From NCBI RefSeq assembly GCF_023065955.2, contig NW_026622841.1, positions 19,044,501-19,108,500 on the forward strand: a stretch of 64,000 bases of DNA. The letters are read 5' to 3'. This document shows, one piece after another, positions 52,600 to 63,180 of this stretch (within the stretch, counting starts at the first letter, position 1; each line of letters begins with the position of its first letter). Source of the DNA: Ursus arctos. Lineage: Eukaryota > Chordata > Mammalia > Carnivora > Ursidae. Below the pieces are notes generated by a model. It was not told where the DNA came from. It made no database searches and saw only the letters and a program-made list of their open reading frames with translations. The position numbers and the translations under genes were made by a program.

Positions 52600-53365
52600 A
52601 GATATCATAGATTCTTAACAGCGGAATGGAACTTAGAGTCTCCTTATGTTCTTTCTGATTTACATCAGCTCCCCTCCCAACATAGGAATCCTTCTTGATG
52701 AGGCCCTACCAAAGCCTTTGGCATACAAATGACACTCTGACTAATGATTGAATGAAAGGATCCCCAACGGGCACTCATTCCTCTGCTGGGGCTTTACTGC
52801 ATTGGAAAAGTCACTACTGACAAGGTAATTCATTGCATTGTGACAGCTCTGACTTTCAGAAAGTTCTCAGTTGTGTAGCTGTCAGTCTGGGGTACCAGTT
52901 TCCCCCTTTGAAGCTACCTGGGATTGTGTATTGTCTCTCCTTCCACACATGTTCCCAAGAGGATAATCCTTACTTCCTTCAAAAGTGTCACTGGAAGGCG
53001 TTTAGAGTATCATGCAACATATTTTAACTCCATCTCATATTCCTGGTCACCGTCCTCTCTGTGTGTTCTGGTGGTCTCTTTCCCTCTGCCAATGGGACTC
53101 CAGATCTTAATATTCTAGATCTGGTTTAATCAGTAGTGGGTCTGCTGTCACTGTCCATATTAATACAGCTCAAGGTTGCTTTTAAACACCCATGTTTTAA
53201 CCTTGACTGGAAATTGAGCTTGCAGTCTACTAAAATCATTCTGTTTTTATATTAATTGCTTCCACATCCCTGTGTAGAATGGGACTTTGTATCTATTCTT
53301 ACTAGATTTCTCCTTGTTGGTCTTGCTCTGCAAATGTGCCAAGTCCATCCTTTGGCTCTGTCAAT
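52600..53365 (-). mobile_element. CR1-like LINE (L3-type) 3' remnant, antisense
   Basis: The + strand shows a series of segments in CR1 order as recalled from amniote CR1/L3 consensus: TTCCTGGTCACCGTCCTCT, then a segment like 'CCAGATCTTAATATTCTAG', TTAATACAGCTCAAGGTTGC, AATTGAGCTTGCAGTCTAC, GAATGGGACTTTGTATCTA and AAATGTGCCAAGTCC. This is a roughly 760-bp fossil in reverse orientation. The 64-codon open frames in it are not genes. Confidence 0.7.
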
Positions 53366-53580
53366 ACTACAGATAGTTCAGTGTGATACTTAGCAGTGGG
53401 CACTCTTGGGTTTAAATCTTGACTCTCCCCTTTCCACTAGTTTCCTCACCTATATGTTGAAGATAGTGATAAAATCTACGTGTTTGGATGGTTGGGTGAA
53501 ATGAATGAGGCAATGCATGTGCAGTGCACAGAGGAGTGCTTAGAACATGGTAAGCACTCAGTAAATGTTCACCATTACTA
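53366..53580 (+). repeat. MIR SINE, sense
   Basis: CTTGGGTTTAAATCTTGACT (B-box region), CTAGTTTCCTCACCTATATG, GAGTGCTTAGAACATGG and AAGCACTCAGTAAATGTTC follow MIR order end to end. Confidence 0.85.
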
Positions 53581-53672
53581 TTGCAGTGGTGTGGGGAGTG
53601 GCTGGGGGCCATTTCTGTAATTGTGAATCCTTTTCTTTACTGTCAACATTCTGCTCTCTGGAGAGGAATCTT

Positions 53673-53797
53673 TTTTAAAATTAATTAATTTAATTTTTTA
53701 ATTTAAATTCAATTAATCAACATATAATGTATTATTAGTTTCAGAGGAAGAGGTCAGTGATTCATCAGCTTTATGTAATAGTCAGTGCTCATTACAC
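53673..53797 (-). mobile_element. L1 3'-end stub, antisense (125 bp)
   Basis: Reads TTTAAATTCAATTAATCAAC, then ATGTATTATTAGTTTCAG and GAGGTCAGTGATTCATC, a characteristic reverse-complemented carnivoran L1 3' terminus. Imperfect 10-bp repeats GAGGA[A/C]TCTT lie at 53663-53672 and 53798-53807. Confidence 0.9.
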
Positions 53798-53807
53798 GAG
53801 GACTCTT

Positions 53808-56689
53808 AAGACACATGGTTTTTCTGTGACCAATGGAAGAAGCAGATGTGGTTCTTGATTTTGAGTTGTGTAATTAATTTACCAAGAAATACATAGGATG
53901 TGATGATGAATAATGTTGCTATTGACTGTTAGTTATTTACTGGCTACTTTGTTGGGCCTTATGAGAAAAGAACTCAAAACAAAAAAACAAACAACAAAAA
54001 TCTTTAAATTACCTGGACAAAGGTCCTGGGTGTCCTTCATCTGCACCAAGTTTTAGGACAGGAAACTAACAAGGCGAGCCAGATACTAAATTATAGGTGC
54101 TGAAGGTTATATGAAAATTTGGGCTAACCCTGAAGATAAATTGAGGAGGAATTATTTTCTTTACAGAGGGGTTGCCAAAGGATGCCTTTAAATTTAGACT
54201 ATGAAAATTAGACTCATGACAACTTTTCAGAAACATAGTTCTTATGATACACAAGAATCCCTTGGGAGCTGTGTGTGAGATCCTGGGGAGTTTTAAGACC
54301 AGGATCCTGCTGCAGGACATCAACCTGCTAGCTAGGCCTACTCAAAGAGAGGAAATGGATTAGCATCCAGCGACCTGTTTTATAACAAGCGATAGGACGT
54401 CATTGCAGGTCTAGGTTGACCTGAGCCAAGGTTAGGTCAACCTGACTTGTTTTCATAATAAATGTCACAATGGTGACAAGTCATCAGGGACATCAGTACA
54501 CTACTTGCAGTTGTAGACTTCTTTCTGGACAAATCATTCTTTGATGTCTTCTGTTTAGACCTATCCACAAGAAGTACAAATGGTACATTAAAAAAGCAAC
54601 CCATCTTGGTTCATCAGACCAGTGTGTAACACTTCCATAGACTCACACTGCAGAAGTCCCCCCATGTACCTGACTTACGTTCTGGTCATTTCCTTTTGTG
54701 TGGATTTTGATCTGGTGCCATCGGGAGAGGGAAGCCAGCCATCTGAGAGTGATACTTACAGATTGCATTGTATCTAATGTAAGATCTGCGAGGTGCTTCA
54801 TTAGTGAGGAAACATTCAAATTTTTTCTGTAGCTTTTAAAAATCATCATGGCTTCCAGCATGTTATTTTTGCATTGGTATCCATTGCCAGTGCTGAGTCT
54901 CAGAAGAGCCAAGCCTTGTGGCTATCACTCCTCCAAAATTGACAGGGCTGTAGAATTTATTCAGCTTCTACCCTTTTCTAGACCAAAGTAAGATTATATT
55001 TTTCACTTTTATAGACAGACAAATTAAGGTGTTTAAAATAAAACCCACTTCCCCTTTTCTTTATTTTTCAGATAATCTGTAGCTTTTGCTTATTGGTTTT
55101 CTGTAGAACTGCCTTGTTTTAAAAATCAAATTGAAGACCAACTTGATTCTGCCTGCAGAGCAAAGCTCTCTGCCTGTTTAGAAAATCTGGATGGTTAAAT
55201 TGGAAGCACGTTCTGCACATGGTTTAGCAGTTAGTAGCCTGGAAAATGACCCAATAGCCAAGATAGTTTTTTTTAATCTTCATTGTAAGTGCTTGTTTAA
55301 AGTTTAAGCCTGTAATTGACTATTTTGCACATTGTTCATTGTTAATTCTTTTCAGGCTATTATAGTTTGTAAATACATTGCCTGCTAAGTTGTGTCAGTG
55401 GAGGAACATTAGTGCTATAAGAAAACCCAGTTAAATGTGGTGCTTAAAAGCATTACCAATTAGATCAGATCGCCATGATTTCTTAGTGATCCTAGGAAAG
55501 TAACTTTCTGTTGTGCAAATTTTTATGTATTTAAAGCGAGTATGTTGATTTTTTTTTTTATAAAGGGCAGTATGTAAATTCACACTACACTATGTCCTGC
55601 TGAAGAGTTTCTGCTGATTGTTGGCTACATTACTCAGTATTGCTCCCTTAGTCTGTTCCACATTGGAGGGCCAAAATCCTCCCATTTTGTACTTTAGTCA
55701 TATTTATTAGCTGATATTTACCTGAGCGCTCAAACTTTTCTATTTTGCATTATTTATATTTAATAAATAATTTTTGATATGCATACGCCATGCAATTTAC
55801 TCTATTTAGGTGGCTATGATAAACACTGATCAGAAAGTCAGGGGGCTTACTGGTATTCATTCTTTAATTTTTTAGTTTTGAAGGAATGGGCATCACTTGA
55901 AATTACAGGTACAAGCTAATACCGGCTGATAACTAAAGGTGATAAAAATTGCAATAGAAAAAGAGTTGAATTCTGCCTATCAGGTAGTAAGGACCACTAG
56001 AATATTGGCATGATAGAGGATAACAGGGTAGATAAAATGTAATTTGTTTGTGTATGATATAGAAAGAAAAATAAGGTTTGGGAATGTATGGAATGTAACT
56101 TAAATTTATCATTATGAACAAGTGGAAACTTACATAAAACCCCTCTTGATTAAGTTTTATGTGAAACAAAGGCTATGATTGGAAGTGTAGAATTGGAGAG
56201 TATTTTAAGAGTATGATGATAAACCAGCTATAGAGGCTGTAGCAAGTCTGTGGTCAAACTAGAGAAGAAAAAGAAGGTGCAGGGAAGCTTGATTTGGTTA
56301 TGCAAATTTGCGACACATGTAGGAGTTTGGACCTAATGGGTTGTCGCACTAGATTTGGTCATCAAATGATGCTTTTCATAGCAAATATTATCTGAGCCAT
56401 TGATTTAAGCACTGAAAAATGCCAAATACATGTAGGCAGAACTGCAGCCTCTCTGTCCCTTGAAACAATATTTAACAGTCAGCCTTGAACTTTAGACGCT
56501 GTAAAACAGAATGAGAAAAAGAAGGGATAAGGAGTGAAAGGAAAAGCACTGGGAATCCAGAGGGGCATGCATGTTGGGAGAGGAATTTAGCCTGCAGATG
56601 CCCAAAAGTTATGCTGGGTAACAATAAACACACGATAAGAATATTCCCACTATCGGGCTAACAGAATTGCAAACTGAAGAGCACAAGGC
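53808..56689. other. TCF4: Intron 5 sequence with an inverted repeat, otherwise unrecognised
   Basis: It holds a perfect 10-bp inverted repeat at 54413-54443. No repeat family could be assigned to the rest. Confidence 0.6.
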
Positions 56690-57165
56690 AATTATGTATT
56701 AAGAAAGAGGCCCAGTTGACATTGAGTGCTATAGAGGAAGAGAATGGCATGATTACAGGAAGATGTTAAGACTATCAAAAAATATCCCCAAATTAAGAGT
56801 GAAAAAGCAAGAAAGATTACCTAGGAGATGATGATAAATAGTAATGAGTTATTTCTGAAAGCACCTAAAGAACAGGAGGTCCAAAAAGTGCTTTGTCAAG
56901 CATCGAAGAGATAGAAAGGATAATTTATTGACAAGCAGTGGAGACACTGCTAAAAAATAAATGAATTTTTCACCTCAGTGTTCACAAAAGAGGATGGGGG
57001 ACAGATGCCAGAAACAGACATAAATTTCCCAGGGGAGTGAAAAAATACAAAAGAAATCAAGATCATGCCAAAACAGGTGATCAAGGGGTAAGAAGAAAAA
57101 CTAATAAAACCCTAAAGCTAGCAGCAGTACTCACCCAAAAACCTTGAAGAAGGTTGAGAGAATGA
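56690..57165 (+). mobile_element. CR1-like LINE (L3-type) ORF2 remnant, sense
   Basis: AATGAATTTTTCACCTCAGT, GTTCACAAAAGAGGATG, and AGCAGTACTCACCCAAAAAC with CCTTGAAGAAGGTTGAG resemble the CR1/L3 ORF2 linker before the reverse transcriptase (the 'FFASVFT...' to 'IHPRVLKEL' stretch). The reading frame is destroyed. The upstream limit is uncertain. Confidence 0.5.
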
Positions 57166-57404
57166 AGAAGCAGCTGGGAAGGGGAGGAAAAACAATTCAC
57201 TGTGGTTCTTAGAGTGGCTGCAAATAATTTTGTGGATTTGTTTTTATCTAATTAATTCACAGGCTAGCCCCTTTGAAATTTACCCTTAAAGGGAACAGGC
57301 TTGTGTACTTAAAAAAAATTTATCTTAAACAGCCTTTGAATAACCAAGGCATCTTTTCTGTGCCCCGAGTTCTCAGTCTAAGAGTTACTCCACTATGCCC
57401 AGTG

Positions 57405-57560
57405 TTTAATGTTTATTAAGCATTTGTTAAGTGTTTGTGAAGTCTTACTATTGTTTCCAGGGTATTTACTGAGTCACTGTTTCAGCCAGTATTTATTGGA
57501 CACTTCTTCCTTGCCAGTTCGTGTGTTAGATCCTGAAAAGACAAACATGCCCTTAGGGTT
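57405..57560 (-). mobile_element. L2 LINE 3'-end remnant, antisense
   Basis: GCCAGTATTTATTGGACAC, GTGTGTTAGATCCTGAAAAG and ACAAACATGCCCTTAGGG follow reverse-complemented L2 order. An upstream TTTATTAAGCATTTGTTAAG may be a second 3' end. The Can-SINE inserted at 57564. Confidence 0.55.
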
Positions 57561-57563
57561 TTT

Positions 57564-57820
57564 TTTAAATGATTATGAATCATTTCCCTATAATAGTTCC
57601 TTCTTTCTCCAAGATAATATATTTTAAAGATTTTATTTATTTATTTTAGAGAGAGAGAGCACAAGCAAGAGGGGCAGAGGGAGAGGGAGAGAGAGAATCC
57701 CAAGCGGACTCCCCGCTCAGCGTGGAGCCTGATGTGGGGCTCAATCCCATGACCCTGAGATCTTGACCCGAGCCAAAACCAAGAGTTCGAAGCTCGACCA
57801 GATGAGCCACCCAGGTGCCC
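57564..57820 (-). mobile_element. Can-SINE, antisense, with probable 3' transduction
   Basis: The SINE proper is about 57620-57820 (minus-strand head GGGCACCTGGGTGGCTC, tail ATTTTAAAGATTTTATTT on +). The flanking repeats TGCCCTTAG[G/A]GTTTTT at 57548-57563 and 57821-57836 enclose an extra ~55 bp beyond the SINE tail (57566-57619), which ends in its own T run on the + strand. The element has inserted into an L2-like remnant. Confidence 0.88.
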
Positions 57821-57836
57821 TGCCCTTAGAGTTTTT

Positions 57837-59224
57837 GAAGTTACTTCTCCATCAGTCTTCTAAGCAACGCTACTTCCTGCCAAGTAAAGAAAGGCCATTG
57901 ATGTAATTTTGTTGCCATTCTTGGCTTCTTGGTTGCAAATGTATGGAGAAGGGGAATCTCTTTATTACTATATCTGTTTGCTGTACTGTCCTCAGCCTGG
58001 GTGCCTGCTTCCTTTCCCTCATCCATGCTTGGGGATATTTCTTTCCAAGCTCACTTGTCTCCCCAGTACTCCAAACCAAACTTGGTGCTGGTCGATTTCT
58101 AGCAGCTGCCCCTGCATCCATGGCTTCCTATGGTGTTTGGGAATTCATAGCTCTTGCCTTGGGCAAGTGGGAGGCTATACCTTCAAACGTACTTTTTCCT
58201 TTCTCCCCACCTCCTGCACTTCGACCTTGCGGTGCACACACCTCCCATCCCAGGCTGACAACCATCATCTCCCTTTGGACTACCTCAGTTCCCTCTCTTT
58301 GCCTTCACAAACTTTAGGGCCCAGTAAACCTCATTCAAAAGACCCTCCATTTCTCTTCCAGAATTAATCTTCTTTGCTTCCTGTGCAGTGATTACTTTAA
58401 GACAGTCATGAATGCAAGTACTGTTGTGAGGAGGGCTTCATTGGGGTCACTTCTTCCAACTTTTGGGTATTGTTTTAGCAGCTACATGAGAGTGGAATAT
58501 GAAAGATGTTTCAGGGATGTTATTTCTGAGCACGTCAGACGGGGACAAATAGACCGTCATCTCCTGCACAGTTCTGTCCTATAGTACCTTGTTCTCATGA
58601 TCAAAAATCTTCTCAATAAAATTATTCTCCAGAGCCACCTGTGCTACCAGGACATTCGGTGGTTATCTTTGGTTGGAACAGCCCTCTTATGAGCTCCAGA
58701 TTCTCATATATAACTGTTCTGTGTTGGTTTCTGAAAGCTGGCAGATCTAAGTTCATCCATAGAAGAAGGATCCACTAAGCAACATCACTATTTCTTTTGT
58801 CACATTTTCATCTTTTATATAGAGCCAGTTGCAATTTGATTGGCTGTTTCCCAAGGAGGGGCTAATTCATTCGAGGACTGTCAGACTTGGCTGAACCTGC
58901 CATTTTATTGAGGTGGGTGGGGAGAGACTGATATGCACGAGACAACTATAAACATAGCAACACCAACCCCACCTGCAAGTGCTGTATGACTGATGAGAAA
59001 GCAGAAGCAAGAGCTGGACGGAGAATGCCAGAAAGAAGCTTTGGTACATCTCAGCCTATATTTACTTTGAATATTGTTTTATCCCACTCTTTTCTTATGC
59101 CCTTGTATATCTGATAGAAAAGTATATCTGATGAGTGGCATTCTTTAGCTGTCAGCCCATGGCCCCTTAACTCCCTGAAGAAATATGACCAAATCTTGTA
59201 GGTCTTCACCCTTGCCGTACATCT
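57837..59224. other. TCF4: Intron 5 sequence, origin unresolved
   Basis: It contains overlapping open frames of 152 and 124 codons on the + strand (57909-58367, 57943-58317), Ser/Pro/Leu-rich with no recognisable domain. It is probably a C/T-rich decayed repeat rather than a gene. Confidence 0.5.
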
Positions 59225-59373
59225 GAAGTTACCTCTGGGCCATTCACATGATACAAATGCCTGGGCTCCACCTACAGACAGTCTGTACTTGGAGGTCTGG
59301 GCTGGGATCCAAGCATCTAATTTAAACGTGCATTTGGTGACACTGATGTCCTGCCAGGTTTGAGAATCTCTGA
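59225..59373 (+). mobile_element. MER5-type hAT DNA transposon remnant
   Basis: ATGCCTGGGCTCCACCTAC, CATCTAATTTAAACGTGCAT and CACTGATGTCCTGCCAGG, ending TTTGAGAATCTCTG, follow the MER5A order and terminus. Confidence 0.7.
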
Positions 59374-60959
59374 CCTACACATCACATCAGAGAACTGTCA
59401 TTTTAGTTTTCAAAACTGCTCGGTTCTCTTGAACTGAGGACTTATTTTTAAATCCTTCTATTTCTTTTTCACTCAGTAAAAATGAGTCATCACCTACTTA
59501 GCACCTATTTACCATCAAGATATTTTTATGCTATAAATTAATAACTTTTTTAGGTCAAAAAATGGATATTTTTTTAATATGTTAAAATTGTGCATTCTTC
59601 CAGAAAGGGCTGGAATGATCTCTGTTTTTCATTTTGTTTGTCCTTCAAATAGATAGGCTTAATCTAATGGCAGTAAAGATTTGCCTCTGTAAAAATGATG
59701 TGATAACAGACATTGTTGTAAAGTCACAATTAAACATTATGTATTTGCGGTGGGAATGATTTTTCTTGTAGGAAAAAATGTTAACAGATTTTTACTAATT
59801 TAGAGGAAAGACAAGCCAAATTAGAGGAAAGTCGGCACTATAAATATTTCAAAAAGAACATCCATTTATTGTTTTTTTTTGGTAATATACAGCTAAGACT
59901 AAATGACATTGAAGAAAGAAGGTTTGCCTTATGCAGAACAATTAGGGAAATAGCTAAGAATGCTATGAAATTAGCCTCGAAATTGGTTGTAGGCAAGTAT
60001 GTCTTTCTCAAGTACTTGGGTGATTTTGCTGTACTTTGTAATATTATCTCTGCTATCTTGTACAACTTATTGTACACAATAAAAAATTTTTTGGCTACCT
60101 GTTCAGTAACAGGAGCACAAACCACAAGTTGCTGTACTTTGATTTGATGAGTGTTTTTTTTAAATTTTTTTCCCCAGAGTCTCATAAATGGTGAGGTAGA
60201 AAATTAGGGTATTTTGCTCTATGTTCTATCACCTTCGGAATGACAGAGCTGCTTTTTGCTTGATTTGGGTTTTTCAGACAAGTGAATGTTTTGATCGCAT
60301 TATGGGTGCAGATCTGACCCCAGGCTGCTCAGACCTCTTTACTGAGGCTCCCAGCTACCCTGTCGGCCATGGTAGTGGGTAGACTTTGGTGCTTCTGTTG
60401 TATTCTGTATATTTAATTTAAGAAAATTAAAATGAAGAGAGAAAATCAGTTAAAGGTTTCTGTATGTTTTGTAATATGTTAAAGAAGTTAAAGAAAATGT
60501 ATGGCATTTAGGTACTTGCTTGTTTTTGCAGATGTCATAGCATATTACTTTTTACCATTGAAATTAACACCTGCTTTTATTTAGAATTTTTAGCAAAGCT
60601 GAAAATGTAACCTCTAGAGAGAATTAAAGTTCTTATATTTGAATGAATAGTTAAATCATTAATTATGTGAAATTACTTCTTGGAATGATAATAGCTATTT
60701 CTTTACCCACGAGCTTCTTTTCTAATCACAGAATCTTGATCGGTGAAGTTTTATTTGAAGACATATCCTACTGTTAACAGGACAGAAATACCTGTAACTT
60801 ATGGAAAGGGTCAACAACGTATTGATTTATTGATTGGATTTTAAATTATTTTGTTTGTAAGCTTATTTGACTTGTATCATATGTACTGATTAGTATCAGT
60901 TGCTCTGGATACAGACATGGGCTTCTTATCATTCTTTCATATATGAGTGTTCAGGCTCT
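59374..60959. other. TCF4: Intron 5 unique sequence, nothing recognised
   Basis: AT-rich, with only a small hairpin-forming motif CCTGTTCAGTAACAGG at 60098-60113. Confidence 0.6.
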
Positions 60960-61345
60960 AAGTTATTCGTTAATTCCATTTATCAAGTGTTTATGGAGCA
61001 CCAGCTTTGTGCCGGTTACTTGGCCTGTCTTGGTGCTGGGGATCACCCCTGAGTACCGTGTGCTCGGAGTTTCTTTCTGTCTGGAGGAAGACACGGCAAA
61101 CAAAGAGGCCAGGAGAAATACAAGGTCCTTTGGGAGCTCCTAGCAGGGAGGGACATGGCCCAGAGAAATTGGGGGAAGTCGACATCCAAGTTGAGATCTG
61201 AATGGTCAGGAAGAGGGAGCTGGTATGGGAATGAGACGGAGGAGTGCTCGAGGCTAAGGGATTTAGATCTGCAGAAGGCGAGAAAGGAAGGCCTTGAGCA
61301 TCTCTTTCAGAGCATTGCAAAAGGGAGAGTGTGAGCCGCAGGTTC
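60960..61345 (-). mobile_element. L2 LINE remnant, antisense
   Basis: TTATGGAGCACCAGCTTTG, TTGGTGCTGGGGATC, ACATCCAAGTTGAGATCTG and AGGCCTTGAGCATCTC match the order of the L2 3' region in reverse complement. Open frames of 137 codons (minus) and part of a 172-codon frame (plus) overlap it and are chance survivals. Confidence 0.7.
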
Positions 61346-61384
61346 TCCAGATCCGTGAAAGCCAGCTCATGAGGGACCTGACAA

Positions 61385-61540
61385 GCCATCTCAACATGTA
61401 TCATTCAGTGAGCAAATATGGACTATGTGTCAGGAGCTTGGGAAACAAAGCAAAAAAGAATGCCTGCCCTTGTGGAGCTTTTATTCAAGGGGGAGAGACA
61501 AATAATAAACATGTTGCTAGTGGTTTTGAAAATGGGCCAG
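61385..61540 (-). mobile_element. Second L2 LINE 3' remnant, antisense
   Basis: CATTCAGTGAGCAAATATGG, ATGCCTGCCCTTGTGGAGC and GGGAGAGACAAATAATAAAC repeat the reverse-complemented L2 terminal order only about 50 bp after the previous copy, so two L2 3' ends lie in tandem. Confidence 0.75.
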
Positions 61541-61704
61541 CAGCATGTGTAGTCCAAATGGTTACAGTCTCAGCGTTTGCCAATACCATTGAGCCAAATC
61601 AAAGACTATTTAATAAAAATAACTTTACAATCATTTCCAGTCTGATGACTGCAGATAGGCTTATTGGTAACTCAGGATATTCACAAGGAATGTTGAAAGT
61701 TCCC

Positions 61705-61770
61705 TATTACTTACATTTATTGATCACTCACACTGCACCAGGCATCGCGCTAAGCAGTGAGCACACCACA
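61705..61770 (-). repeat. MIR 3'-end fragment, antisense
   Basis: TACATTTATTGATCACTCAC and CACCAGGCATCGCGCTAAGC match the reverse-complemented MIR terminus. Confidence 0.65.
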
Positions 61771-62924
61771 CTGGAAGGGAAGCCTGAAGTTCCCTGCAGT
61801 CAGTATTTCTAGTTGGTCAGGTAGATATCCCTTAAGAGCACAGGGCTTATCTGTAATTTTAGACAAGAATATTTGAGAGGGGATCAGGATGGAGGGCTTG
61901 TCCTATATTCCTGTTTTAAAACACATTGCCAGAACCAGGATTCTTCCTTGAAACATTTTGACGGTATCACTAAACAGAAAAATTGCTTGAATTTTTCTCT
62001 TATGATGAAAACAGAAAAATAAACATTCTACATAGTATGGAAATCAAATATATGCTTATAACCCCAAATTGATTGCTATAAATAACTAATTCTATTACAG
62101 CAAACATTTTTTGGTGGAATGATTAAAGAGCAAAGAGGATGCTAGAAGTCAGTGTATAGACGCAGAAGAAGTGCAGTTGAACACAGTAGATGAAAACGTA
62201 TGTGTTTGAATTTGCCCCACGGTTTTAGGGCAATGAATGAAGCTGTCTGATGCATGATAGGTATTTGAAAAAATGATTGTACTCTCGCAATCTTAGCCTG
62301 ATTTGTTTTGTTTCCTTTAGAATAAAAGTTGCAAGTGGGTAGGAATTATGCCTTTTACTGTTAGCCTATAATGGACTGGGAAGCCACTCCAGGGTAACAG
62401 CTGAGGAGGAAATGGCTCTGTCAGCGTCGTGCACATGGATGATTGGGCACATAAGGGAAGAAGCAGAGAGAAAGGTGCAAAGGGAAGAGGTCATAAAACA
62501 ACAAAGCTTGTTTGGAACTAAAATATAATAGCAAAAGCAAAAAGCCTTGGGAACCACTGAGGTGATCTATTTTTCCTCTGAACATAATACAAATATGTAC
62601 AGTTGAAAATGTGGGTGCTCCTTGCGCAGACGTCGCTGTCATCAGCAACACACACAGTTGGATGTATTTGAAGGAACATTCGATCTCATGGCTCTCCGTT
62701 TCTTCCCATGTTACCAAAGGCATGCATTTTCAAAACAGTTCACATTCAGTCCAGTGTTTTTGTCTGTGATACAAGTATAAAGCTTACCTGGCCATATAAG
62801 AGCAGATTAAATCTGCACTCCATCAGCACTGAATTCTAAATAAAGATAGTGACCTTTGTCCAACAGTGTTCACAGTGCTTATTGCTAATGTTCATAAATG
62901 TTGATCAATATCCTATTGTGGTTA
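61771..62924. other. TCF4: Intron 5 unique sequence, nothing recognised
   Basis: No exon, RNA gene or assignable repeat. Confidence 0.6.
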
Positions 62925-63180
62925 CAATAGCCACTAGCTAGTTTGCTCTTACTGTATGCCAAACCTTGTGCTTTGATTTGCAGATTTTGTCTTATAGCGA
63001 CCTTTTGTGGAAAGTATTTATTATCCTCATTTCACAAAGAAGGAAAGTGAAGGACAGAGAGGTTAAAATAATCCAGACAGAGGACACACTCCTACTTGGC
63101 TAGTGATAGGTTTGGGATTTGCACACAGTCCCACTAGACTCTGAAACATGTGTTCTTAACCAGCAGACCTGACTGCTTCC
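62925..63180 (-). repeat. MIR SINE, antisense, long
   Basis: TACTGTATGCCAAACCTTG, ATTATCCTCATTTCACAAAG, GACAGAGAGGTTAAAATAAT and TGTTCTTAACCAGCAGAC cover almost the full MIR in reverse. Confidence 0.85.

Noticed and set aside
57909..58367. 152- and 124-codon overlapping + strand frames, Ser/Pro/Leu-rich
   Set aside because: Two frames open at once in C/T-rich sequence, no family resemblance, and no splice sites of note; composition explains them.
60991..61404. 137-codon minus-strand frame
   Set aside because: Sense strand of a decayed L2 3' region; not a host gene.
61294..61812. Longest open frame in the window, 172 codons on the + strand
   Set aside because: It runs antisense through two L2 remnants and a MIR end, has no recognisable domain and no splice or promoter context; it is a chance frame.
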